Assembly (NCBI GenBank): GCA_002205965.3
Contig: NADL03000642.1
Location: forward strand, 1-64,000
DNA: 64,000 nt
Reading direction: 5' to 3'
From: Kappaphycus alvarezii
Lineage: Eukaryota; Rhodophyta; Florideophyceae; Gigartinales; Solieriaceae
Every line of letters starts with the position of its first letter. The first letter of the stretch is position 1. Positions 45,366-55,300 of this stretch are shown here, piece after piece. Position numbers and translations under genes: made by a program. The notes under the pieces are model-generated. The model saw only the letters and a list, made by a program, of their open reading frames with translations. It was not told the origin of the DNA and did no database searches.

Positions 45366-47009
45366 CACCATAAGAAGCGTCTGCGGGATCCAACAAGGAG
45401 AAAATCTCGGAGGCCTCCTCTTTGACCTGGTGCTGCACCCTATTATACTCAAATACAAGAACTCTTCAGTTCGGAGGAAGGGGAAAACAGAGATTTGGAA
45501 AAGTTGTTACTTCAACTGTGGTACCACGATGACGGGTATGTTATCGGGCGCCACGACCAACTCGTCAAAGCCATCGAAGTACTTCGCTCCGTGGATGCTG
45601 AAGGCCAAGAATTGCACTTGTCTCTGCCGAAGTGCACCGTCTGGTGGCCTACAGGCCCTCCAGGGGTCAGTACAGAGTGTCTACCCAGACGTGATTAAGA
45701 AAGAGTACAGCGAGGGTACTTCTGTTCTGAACGCCCCCTTGGGCACTAAGGAATACACTACAGGGTCCTTAACGAGACATATCTTATCTCTCAGACCGTT
45801 CCTTGAGACCATTGCTGACCTTGAGCATAGGCAAGTGGCGTTCCATCTACTGCGTAATTGTTTCGGCGTCTGCGGAGTAGGTTTTTTGTTACGCGTAGTG
45901 GCTCCGTCTTGCACCGGAGAAGGCGCGGAAGAGTTGGACGGGATGATGGAGGACTGTGTTCGAAAATTGGCAGGTGTAGTAATGGACTCGGAAGCATTCC
46001 GAGAACTCCAGCTGCCGTTCAAACGCGAGGACACAAAAAACTATCTCTTGGGATCGGGTTCACCTCCGCGAACGACATCACAGCGGCAGCATTCTCGGCT
46101 TCTGACTTATCATCTAGCAAGGTTTGCAAGGGCTTGCTCCCAGCTCTAATTCAGCAGCTGGGAACATATGAAGCAGCTGCAGATGCTCATCGGAGGTGGT
46201 TGACCGCTTTCCTGCCGTCTAGTATTATCCCGTTCAGTGTAATTTGCTCGCAAAAAACACGATCGTAAAAGGCGCTGACGGAAGCAATCCATGAAGCAGT
46301 ACAAGAACGAAGTCCTCTTGGGGATTCGAGGAGGCAGGCGTTTCGCGCGTCTATGGCCCTCCCGGGAGCTAAGGAATGGGTGTATTGTCCCCCATTCCCC
46401 GGACTACTGACAAGCACTGAACCTCGAGAATTCTCGGTGTGGCTTCAAAACTACTGCCAAGTCCCACTTTTTCACCCTGGCACGCCATGCACGAGAAGGA
46501 ATTGCCCAGAAGCACTCGATGTAAGTGGTGATCATCTCATGCACTGCTTGCATAGAGCGCACAGGATCAACCGATATGATCGCCAAGTAACCCTTCCCGC
46601 AAAAGAAATCGCAAGAGCTGCTCGTCATCCTGTCGTAGAGCCACGCCATGGTCTCCACCGCACGGGAACAGACATCTAGGTAATGGGGTGCAGCGGAGGG
46701 ACCGACTTTTTTTATTTTGCCTTCGTGAATCCCCTCGCTCCCTCCAACAGGAGAGTGAGGGCCTTCAACCCGATTTTCCTCTCTGAATGCGGCGTGAAAT
46801 GCAGAGCAGAGAAGATACTAATCTTTTGTCGCGACCTACACCAGTGGTAGGCTCGTGCCTGTGCCAATCTCCAATCTTGGAGGGTGGCACCCGGATGCAT
46901 GTGCAGTGCTAAATGACGTGGCAAGGAACGTGGCTGTGAGAGCATTAGAGACGTACGGAAAGGTTCGGGGGGGGGGTTGATGCGAACGCACGCTGCAGCA
47001 GACGTCATG
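45366..47009 (+). mobile_element. LINE family C, main copy, upstream part (C2)
   Basis: RLE LINE truncated within the RT domain. The RT motif CGIQQGENLGGLLFDL lies near 45,385 and the catalytic-box equivalent YHDDGYVIG near 45,525 (a Y-x-DD box). A segment KCTVWWPTG follows, then the nuclease zinc motif (CTRRNC ... HLMHC), the TDI and RRHD-like segments, and FFYFAFVNPL. The frame is broken repeatedly. The element is interrupted at TCATG by a solo copia LTR and resumes at 47,564. Confidence 0.85.
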
Positions 47010-47563
47010 TGTGAAAATTGACCAAATATTTTAATCTCTATCCCGGTGTCCTACAGTGATGCTGAATTGTGGAGCAATATTTTTATTGAGGCCCACAATT
47101 TATATTTATTATGAATCATCAAGGAATAATTTTATCTATTTTACACTGGCACTATTTTATGCTGAATTCAGTGTGAAATAATTATTATGTCCTACAGTTG
47201 GGTTTTTATATTATACAGGCTATAATTACTACATTTATGCTACCAACAAATTATTATCTGGATGATTGCTTACCTGGAAAATACTGCAATAATTATTGCT
47301 GAGCCTAAATTATGCCTACCAAAATTATTGAACGGCTCACCTGATTTTTGTAGCAGGTTCACCCTGGCGTAGAGTATAAGTAGTCTAGGTTGTTAGAAAT
47401 ATTTTTACATCCTCGGGCTATCGAAATATCCCCCTCGATCAGATATTATTAAATTTGGTTTTCTATTCATTATTCATTCTAAGTCCGATTGTGGCATTTA
47501 TTTATTTATTCAAGTTGGAACTATTTATTATTATTTGGATCTACCTATCCCAATTATTTTGCA
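47010..47563 (+). repeat. Solo LTR of copia family A
   Basis: 554 bp with TG/CA ends, flanked by the perfect 5-bp duplication TCATG (47,005-47,009 and 47,564-47,568). Internal sequence is absent, so this is the usual product of recombination between the two LTRs of an inserted element. It belongs to the longer LTR subtype shared with copia A2. Confidence 0.95.
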
Positions 47564-47756
47564 TCATGTCCAAAGCAACCTGCTTGACGGCTGGCCTGAA
47601 GGTAACTTTTTAGGGAGCTTAGTTCCTTCCCCATTACTGTGTCGGTATACCCTTTTTGAGTCGATTGTGGATGTCTGGAAACCATGGGATAGATCGGATA
47701 TATCTTCCAAGAATAAAACACCGAAAACTTTTCCCCTTGTACGCAGTACAGTACTT
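47564..47756 (+). mobile_element. LINE family C, 3' end after the solo LTR
   Basis: Continues the coding end and 3' untranslated part interrupted at 47,009 and aligns with 62-237. It ends CCAAGAATAAAACACCGAAA then ACTTTTCCCC near 47,755. Confidence 0.85.
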
Positions 47757-48039
47757 TTCGGGAGTAGCTCCATATAGCAAATGTTATCATCTGGCAACAA
47801 ATATTTACCCAAAATAAAATCCATTAATTTAATATTTTGCCCATATGTTGAGATTCCACAGCACAAAAGGACTGAAACGCAACTCTTGCGAAACATCTAC
47901 ATTACTGGTTCATTCTAAGGCACGAGAGCAGTGGAAGGAAGCCCGTCTTCGTACCATCCACTTGTTTGGATTCCCGAGATTCTCTCATACCGCCCGTCAC
48001 CGTCCCTAATGAGTGCAACCTTTCATTCCAATTCGGAGG
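47757..48039. other. Downstream flank of the SRPK-like gene
   Basis: About 280 bp between the LINE tail and the kinase stop codon (48,040, minus strand). It should contain the kinase 3' untranslated region. No distinct signal was identified. Confidence 0.4.
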
Positions 48040-49722
48040 CTAGACACTGTAGTCTTCATCGAGAAAGCTATGATGCAGACACTCCTCCGCAGTTGCCCTT
48101 TCGGACGGATCCAATCTTAGCATTGGCTCCAAGAAATCACTCACAAGTATAGCATCTTCTTTCGAGAATTTATGCCTCTCCTCAAGGATTTTGACGAGCG
48201 GGAAGAAGTCCACTTTTCCAATGTGCCTCAATTCTCTATTGCTAGTGAGAAATTCGTTGGAGAACTTACCCTTTGCTATCAATCGCTTTGGCATTGGACC
48301 AAACAGCTGAATCATTAATGCCAAGTGATCTTCGTCCTGGGAGTAGTTCCGACCTCGACGAGGATAAAACAAGTATTCCCCTGTCAAAAGTTCAAAGAAC
48401 AAGCATGCTGCCGACCACACATCTGCAGAGCAATCAAACGTCGCCCCCAAAATAACTTCCGGGGATCGATATGGTCTTGTCTGAATAGTTCCGGCAAATG
48501 GTTGGCTTTCCCATAACGCACTTCCAAGGTCTGAAATCTTCACCGATCCTTTTGAAAAGATGTAATCTTTTTCCACAATTTTGTTGAAATCAAACTTTCC
48601 GTCTACAATGCCGCGACAATCAGCTCCATGGGCATCTCTACTTACATCTCTGGATTCGTTTTTCGATACTGCACATAACTCTATATCATTTTTCGTTCCA
48701 ATTGAAGAACTACTCGGCACAGTTATTGTTGGTACGTTCATGGCTTGGTAAACTTCGGCGGACTCCGGCGTCGAGCAATTCATTACAGTTTTTCTTTTCT
48801 TCTCCGCAAGTATTTCCCCGAAGGCTGTAGCTTGTCTCTCGATCTCATGGAACATCTCATGCGGAATTTCAACAAGCACGTTATCAGGTTTCAGATCTGT
48901 GTGAACGATCCCTGCCTTTTCATGAAGAAAATGCATACCTTCCAATATGCCTCGCGCCAAAGAACGCACGAGCGGGAGTGGAACTCCCACGTCATTGAAA
49001 TGCCTTATTAAGCTTAGCAAGGAACCGACGAAGACATCGAATACTAAGCAGATGTGATGGCCGTTTGGTCCGTAATGGACGAAATGGTCTAAAAGCGAAA
49101 TAACTGGGGCTGTTTCGTTGGTGTCTAGGAGCTTGACAGTCTCAAGCAGTTTGATCTCTTTCCTCCCAGCCTCATAATAGTCGACTGAGCCTCTCTGAAC
49201 CTTCACTGCGACTACTTTATGCTTTGTATAAGCTTCGGAAGTATTTGCCGATTTTGAGGCTCGTGCAGGCAACGTCGAATGACTGGTAGTGTCTAAACAA
49301 AGCCATACGGTAGAGAACTGACCTTTTCCTAGCCTACAGAGTACTTGATAGGTGCCATTTTTGAGCAAATCTCCTACAGAGACAGGAAGATAGTCTCCCT
49401 CCTTTGAATCTTCTGTACCCGAGCCCCCATCGAAGCTTGAGTTACAAATCCCATCGCAAGAAGAATTCCGTTCAGGAGGGCTAGGTAAAGTTGTCTTCCC
49501 GACTGTTTCCTGGCGTGAACTCAGGCTTGGTACAGGTTCCCCATTCGATAAGGGGTAAATGTGAGCACGGGGAGACAGCGACGCCTTGGTTAGTGTATCT
49601 GAGCGCTTGTACAATCTTAGGTCATAGCTTTCATCATGCAGAGAGAAAAAGTCAGCCAATTCAGGCGGCGGTATTTTGTCTTGTCCCTTCAGTTGGTCAG
49701 CTCTCTCATCGAGACGTTCCAT
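48040..49722 (-). CDS. SRPK-like serine/threonine protein kinase
   Basis: 560 codons in one frame, no introns visible. Features match the SR-protein kinase (SRPK) family, which phosphorylates arginine/serine-rich splicing factors. A lead-in EGDYLPVSVGDLL (108-120) parallels the SRPK GDYHPV-x-IGD. The glycine loop LGKGQFSTVWLCLD spans 131-144. The lysine is in VAVKV (K174), the catalytic loop is HTDLKPDN (274-281, D276), and DLG (398-400) replaces DFG, as is usual in SRPKs. TRPYRSPEV is at 415-423 and DVWSAACLFFELLTG at 434-448. About 100 residues (290-390) between catalytic loop and DLG form the spacer that splits the two kinase lobes in this family. The spacer is shorter than in animal SRPKs. 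The N-terminal 105 residues are polar and probably disordered. All catalytic residues are present, so it is likely active, probably shuttling between cytoplasm and nucleus as in relatives. Confidence 0.92.
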   Translation of the reverse strand: MERLDERADQLKGQDKIPPPELADFFSLHDESYDLRLYKRSDTLTKASLSPRAHIYPLSNGEPVPSLSSRQETVGKTTLPSPPERNSSCDGICNSSFDGGSGTEDSKEGDYLPVSVGDLLKNGTYQVLCRLGKGQFSTVWLCLDTTSHSTLPARASKSANTSEAYTKHKVVAVKVQRGSVDYYEAGRKEIKLLETVKLLDTNETAPVISLLDHFVHYGPNGHHICLVFDVFVGSLLSLIRHFNDVGVPLPLVRSLARGILEGMHFLHEKAGIVHTDLKPDNVLVEIPHEMFHEIERQATAFGEILAEKKRKTVMNCSTPESAEVYQAMNVPTITVPSSSSIGTKNDIELCAVSKNESRDVSRDAHGADCRGIVDGKFDFNKIVEKDYIFSKGSVKISDLGSALWESQPFAGTIQTRPYRSPEVILGATFDCSADVWSAACLFFELLTGEYLFYPRRGRNYSQDEDHLALMIQLFGPMPKRLIAKGKFSNEFLTSNRELRHIGKVDFFPLVKILEERHKFSKEDAILVSDFLEPMLRLDPSERATAEECLHHSFLDEDYSV

Positions 49723-49884
49723 CTGGAAGAAAATGAATTTTAGTAACAGCGGAAGAGGAGTAAAGAATGCTCAAAGTCTTTGAATCAGAAAGAAGGGGTG
49801 CTAGGAAATGTTAACAAAGAGATGCGTGCGGCGTAGATAAGTAGTATGAAAGGAAAGCCTAGGTTGAATGGAAAGGGAGAGAGA

Positions 49885-49894
49885 CTTTATATAG
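49885..49894 (-). promoter_or_regulatory. TATA box of the SRPK-like gene
   Basis: CTATATAAAG on the minus strand, 163 bp upstream of the ATG at 49,722, leaving room for a start about 30 bp downstream and a 5' leader near 130 bp. It is a good match to the TATA consensus. No other candidate was seen nearby. Confidence 0.6.
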
Positions 49895-49957
49895 CGTTGA
49901 CTTTAGACGGAAAGACAAGTGTGTTAAGAAGTGAGACTTCTGGTCGATTATCACAAG

Positions 49958-50002
49958 CGGGGAAATTCTGGGTTATTTTAATGTAAAGAAAGTGCGGTCT
50001 GT
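49958..50002 (-). mobile_element. LINE tail micro-insertion, 45 bp, near SRPK promoter
   Basis: Minus strand ACAGACCGCACTTTCTTTAC then ATTAAAATAACCCAGAATTT and CCCCG, matching the last 45 bases of LINE family A. It is flanked by a perfect 10-bp duplication TTATCACAAG (49,948-49,957 and 50,003-50,012). It lies 64 bp upstream of the kinase TATA box. Confidence 0.88.
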
Positions 50003-50085
50003 TTATCACAAGTTGTCCTCCGAAATTGGCAAAATGCAAAAATTGAGGAAATCGAAAGTGGAAACTCTTCAATAAAAAATATTAT

Positions 50086-50212
50086 GTGGCTGGCCTGAAG
50101 GTGGCCTTTTCGGGAGCGTAGCTTCCCCACCCCCATTACCGTGTCGGCACACCTTTGTAAGTCGATTGTGGTTGTCTCGAAAGCTTTAGGATAGATCGAA
50201 TATATCTTCCAA
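50086..50212 (+). mobile_element. LINE family C 3' fragment
   Basis: Matches 80-210 and 47,590-47,715: CTGGCCTGAAGGTGGCCTTT through ATCGAATATATCTTCCAAGA. It is cut at the end by the tail of LINE D, so the two tails meet end to end. Confidence 0.75.
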
Positions 50213-51000
50213 GAGGGGGAATGGTAGGGTAGTTTACTTCGTCGTCTGACACTTGTAGCAAGGGGAATCTAAACAGGGTTAGGAGAGAAGGAAAGGAGAA
50301 AACAGAAACTGTCCTTCGCCTCTGTGACCCTGTGACTACATCAACGGGTCAAGGCAGGCGAGGAGGCACGCGGCATTAGACAGTACAGGTTGCGCTGCGT
50401 TTCTGTGCATGAGGACCATTTTGGCTCTCGAGAAGCTCCCCATAACCCTTGTGGCCACATTTGCTGCCAATTCTGCGACGATCGCGTGTGCCTCCGGGTA
50501 CCATCCTCCCAGAGCAGATATCAGGATTGGCACTAGCCTCTCCCTTCTCTCAGCAGAAAGTAGCCCATCGTGCCTTGTACACATTGCAGATCGGGCGGCA
50601 TTCAAGTAATTTTGTGGGTTGAAATTCCTGATTCGGGAATACGACCAGGCACGGGGTTAATGGTAACATCCAGGAAATCCACCCCGCCATGATATACCAC
50701 GGCTCGAATGTGTGGGCGCTGACGATGTCCAATCCGTGGCCTGTGCTCTACCACATGGTGGCGGACAGCTTTGGACAGATCGGCCGCCAATTATTGAACT
50801 TGGGCGTCATGACGAGCCATGCGGCATATGCCGTACTGACAGTGTAACAGGTGGTCCCCATGAATGTTAACATTCTTAGGGCATGAGGGCCTCGTGCACG
50901 GTATGTTCGATGCAAACAAAGGGACTTGACAGTAGATTTGAAGCCACCAAAAAACTCCCTGGTAAGGATGTGTATCCGCAGACCGGGTGCTAGCGTGCAA
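50213..51000 (-). mobile_element. LINE family D, 5'-truncated copy (D1)
   Basis: RLE LINE on the minus strand. The nuclease zinc motif CTRPSCPKNVNIHGDHLLHC is present near 50,840-50,900. A degraded RPDI equivalent lies near 50,720, DFLDVTINPVPG near 50,650, and the C-terminal GGWYPEAHAIV and NAAQPVLSNAACLLACLDPL at 50,340-50,510. The 3' untranslated part with CGACGAAGTAAACTACCC ends C-rich at 50,213. The frame is broken in several places. Confidence 0.85.
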
Positions 51001-51002
51001 TA

Positions 51003-51790
51003 TATCGGGGGAATGATGGGTAGTTTATTCCGTTGTCTGACACTTCAAGCGAGGGGAATCTAAACGGAGTTTGGGGAGCAGGAAAGGAGAAAACAGAAAC
51101 TAGTCTGCGCTTCCGTGCCCCTGTGACTATATCAACGGGTCAAGGCATGCAATAAATAAAGTCTTTGCTCCTGGCACAGGCATCGAAGCTCTGAATGCTT
51201 GACGTCTTTGATCCCCAATAGGTAGATTGGCCTGGACGCTTTTGTGGATCTCTTCAGTCGGTGTTTTCTGTGAGGGTGTGTTGTTAGAACAGAAGGTACT
51301 GAATGAACGATTCGCATTAGGGTCGCAGGATGCCGCCCATTCCCTATGGTAACTCACTGCCTCCTGGTAAGTTGATATGGCTGAAATGGAAGGAGGTAGA
51401 AAAGATCCGCAGAGTTTTGACAACACAGAGCTAGAGGTGAGGAAAGCAGTCGCTCGAATAGAGGTGGCTGGCGTCAATCCAAAGCCGAGTGATGGCTTCT
51501 TCTCCTCAATGCTTTTCACTTGGATTTGCAGCTCTCTGAAGATATGATGGCCCGGAAACAATCTCGAGGCAACTAGAACGCCACATGCTTATCCCCGAGC
51601 TTAGCAATGGCTCCCATTATTTGTTTTAGAGAGGCAATATGGTTCGTGAAGTACTCGTGCATGATATTCTCTACTCCGATCGGGGCCTTGAGGACGTCCG
51701 TTCTTTCACAGCATTCTTGCGTGAGCTCGGGTGAATACAAAATGTTAACATGATGTCGAGGTTCATTGGGCGACAAAAGCTCACAAAGTC
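51003..51790 (-). mobile_element. LINE family D copy with internal deletion (D2)
   Basis: The 3' untranslated part (51,003-51,130) matches that of D1. The 144-codon frame 51,127-51,561 carries the region before the nuclease (GDQRRQAFRASMPVPGAKT) but jumps straight into the last residues of the protein (ACLDPLI). The whole nuclease domain, about 800 bp, is deleted. Upstream part continues to about 51,790. It lies head-to-tail with D1. Confidence 0.75.
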
Positions 51791-52200
51791 GTCGTTACAA
51801 GCATAAAAGTGATACATTACCTTAGATTGGGGACTTTCAAATTAGAATAATGAGCAGAGAGTAGGGTCTCCAAGTCATGGTAGAAGCAGAGAAATTTTAT
51901 AAATTTACCTAGTGGCTGCCTGCGACAGAAAAACTTGTTCATCCGGAAAACTTTACTCCTACCCTCGTTAACCATAGATTTGGAACTTGAATTTCCTTCG
52001 CCGCTCCGTTGCCCTTTGTTTCTTAATTTGAAAATTTCTCGTAACCTACTCAGTGATCCCCAGAGAAGGCAGTTCTATTGGTCCGTACAAATTTCTCAAG
52101 GTGGTTGAGTTCATTCGGCTGAGGGTTCGTAAATGGAACTCATGTCCCATGTAAATTCGACTTAACAGGAAACATTGCTTTTGAAGGTGATGGAGTATTT
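51791..52200. other. Intergenic, nothing recognised
   Basis: Between LINE D2 and the D tail insertion. Short open frames are present without recognisable features. Confidence 0.35.
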
Positions 52201-52207
52201 TTCGGTG

Positions 52208-52310
52208 CCCGTTTCTGTTTTCTCCTTTCCTTCTCTCCAAACTCGGTTTAGATTCCCCCCGCTAGAAGTGTCAGACGACGAAGTAAACTACCCCATCATT
52301 TCCCCCCTTA
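52208..52310 (+). mobile_element. LINE family D tail insertion, about 100 bp
   Basis: Plus-strand 3' tail of LINE D (GTTTCTGTTTTCTCCTTTCC through GACGAAGTAAACTACCCC and ATCATTTCCCCCC). It is flanked by TTCGGTG (52,201-52,207 and 52,311-52,317), extendable to 10 bp with one mismatch. It is opposite in orientation to D1 and D2. Confidence 0.75.
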
Positions 52311-52319
52311 TTCGGTGGC

Positions 52320-55300
52320 CATTTCTTCATTTGAAGGGATCGGTTTCCCAACTATCGAAATGTTTCAGATCCTGTATCAATTCAGAGAGGATACCTGGAA
52401 CGCAAAAGGAGTGCAAAGCATAGGAAATATTTAATGGAAAACGTATGTTAAATTTGCCATGAGATGAGAAGTGGACATGCAAACACAGTAAAGGAACTTT
52501 TAATAACTACATCGGGAGCCCAGATTGCCAGATTGCTACAACAGACAACCAGTACACGATGAATATGGCAATGGCTTCGATATGTAAACTAATTGGCCCA
52601 CTACAGTTGGTAAACATAAACTGATTGTGTAATGATTCATGCGCGGATCAAAAACTGTTGTATTAATCACTACAGAAAGAATTTCAGAGGGCAGTGTAAT
52701 TTCGAGAATCTCTGAAGCAGCTTCAAATGACTTACAGTCTTGATTAGAGCATCCCTTCTGATGTATAATTACCGTTGGAGACCTTTCTAGTTCTTAGCAG
52801 TAGATTGCATGGAATAGAGGTCAAACTAATGAAAGACTACGGATGCAATGTAATCATGTCTTCAACTAAGTTCCTGAAAGAATGTAGGAACTTATATGAG
52901 ATTCGGCGTGGAAGAATCACTGTTTGCAATTATCAAAATTGGTGAAACAACTGAGATATTTTTCAACAGAATGATTCCACTACTTTATCATACCTACACT
53001 TCCAGCCAGGCTATCTCTCTTACAATCTATGATTTAGTTTCAGACTTTAAATGCTGTCTAATGCTGCCGGCAAGCCATAAGTCGATTATTAAATACAATT
53101 TATGGTTGAAAAAGATGATTCCACTCAAGTTAATGATCCTGGTGCTTAGAACTGTATTAATATGCCAAACGTGGGTGTGAAGAAAATTAGACGAGTATTG
53201 AGCCAAAGACGTGGCCGGTTAAGACTTCCAATTTCTTTTCCGTTAATGGTATGAGAGAAATGAAAGATTTTAGTTTTCATATAAGACGAAACCGGTTACT
53301 GGACAGCAAATAAGTTTTCTTGATTATTATTCGAGGAGGAATCCTTCCAGTGAATTATTTAATCATGAGATCAACGCGGAAAAGTGTAAATTGCACCACT
53401 TAAACCCATATTTCATTTTTATTGTCTGCATTAAGGACAGAAAAAGATATCGAAGGGTTCACACCAAAAAAAAAGAATTTAATTTCCGCAAGTCGTCCTA
53501 TGAAGCACCACTTATCCCTGTAAAAGCAAAGAATAATAAAGTCTATGTCGGTTATTATCCTTTGAGTCGCATCAGAAAAACGAATAAGACTTAAAGAACT
53601 TGCTCTGATGGGAGGTTAGATCGGATTGGGGATGCGTTATTTCTCTACAAGCATTATCTGAAACAGTATTTCTGTGGGGTGTTGAGCACACAAAAGGTAG
53701 TCGATGATTGAACTGTTGGTTCATTGGTGGGGTCTGAAGTGTTTTGAGAACCACGCAAATAGCCTCAATGGCTCCATGTAATTGGCTCGGCACATAGTGG
53801 TATGATCTTATGCATTTTACTGGTGCATTGGTACAGATCACAAGTTGAACTGATGTCTTCTTACAGGGTTAATTCTTGGTAAAGGTTAATGGAAGGATCC
53901 TGTCAGGGTATTTGAGGTAACTTATTGGCATAATCGCTGCAATTTCTTTATAAAAGGATAAAAACAGAGTACATCGAAGAAAATGAGTTCAGTACAAAAT
54001 ATGGGCAATTGAAATAATTTTTTGTGTCTACGGAACTTTTCAAAGCCTGTGCCACCTTTTAAATTTTTTTTGAACTAAATCTTTTCGAATGCATATATAT
54101 TTTCTTGGTTATTTACGTCCATGTCCTTTGAAATTTATAGCTATAATAAAGAGAAACATTTTGAGCATCTGGAAATTGTATTGAAAGAATTAAAGAAACA
54201 TGAGATGTATACTTAAAATATACTTTTTTCCAAAATTCGCGTGATTTTGTCTGTTTTTTAATTCGGAAGAATTGTATACATATAACCCATGTGGGTTTGA
54301 AGTAGTTCGTTCCAATACCTGTGGGGTTGAAGTAGTGCATATTTGGCCAAAGCTTGGACATCTTACGTACTTTAAAAGTTTCCAAGGTGTTTTAGAATAT
54401 TTTTCGAAGGGAAATATCGAAGTTATCTGATATCTATATACCTGTAACAGATTTTAAAAAGCCGGAGGCACAGGTAAATAGGATCATGATAATATTTAGG
54501 CTTGTACAAAGCAAAAGGAAGTGATGAGTTTACTTTTAATTTTAGTCATCTCATAAAAATTCACCTCGTGTTCTTGTGTACGCTTACTGGCTTGGTAGAC
54601 GAATAAATTTTAGACAGTTGCATAAAAATAGAAAATATCGTGTAACTCATTTTTCATCTAAGAACCTTTCACCGGTTCCGATCGCACTCTGAACTAAAAG
54701 GAGCTCCAGGAATTGATTAGATTTCTGAAAGAATCAGGTTATATCATGAGAGATCTTAATTTGTGTTTTTTATTTGGGATCAGATGTCGGAAATATTTTC
54801 TCAAAAAGCAAAAGCTGTGTAAGAAACAAGCACATTAGTTGGAAACCCCTGGTAACTAAAAACCATTGAATCATCTTCAAGTCGTCTTCAAGCAAGGAAA
54901 AAACTATATACGATGAGACGCCTTATCAAGAGCTCATGGTGGAGAACAGGTATATGTTGACGTTTTGGTGAATGGTGTTGGAGTTCTCTACATTTCTATC
55001 GACGATATTATTCTTAGGTATGATAAAAGGAAGTTTTCTGGCCCAGTAGTGAAATCAGTGGAAGAATAAATGTTAGATTATGTCAAAGGCAGAAACTATA
55101 GAACACCCTGCCGTTGTTTCAAAACGATTTTCGAGACTATTTTGGAATGGTAATTGTGTGTAACACAAAGCTTTCTGTAGGATATTTTACAAATCGCTTA
55201 GGAATCGAAACTTTAGCAGAGACTCTTAAAATACGAAAATGAGCTAAGAATATAATAATTTGGTTCGAATAGTAGAATCGGGAACGTCTAAAATATTATG

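Noticed and set aside
53572-53841. Minus-strand frame with a faint resemblance to a copia integrase start
   Set aside because: The resemblance rests on a few residues (LQTPP) and no catalytic spacing could be matched.
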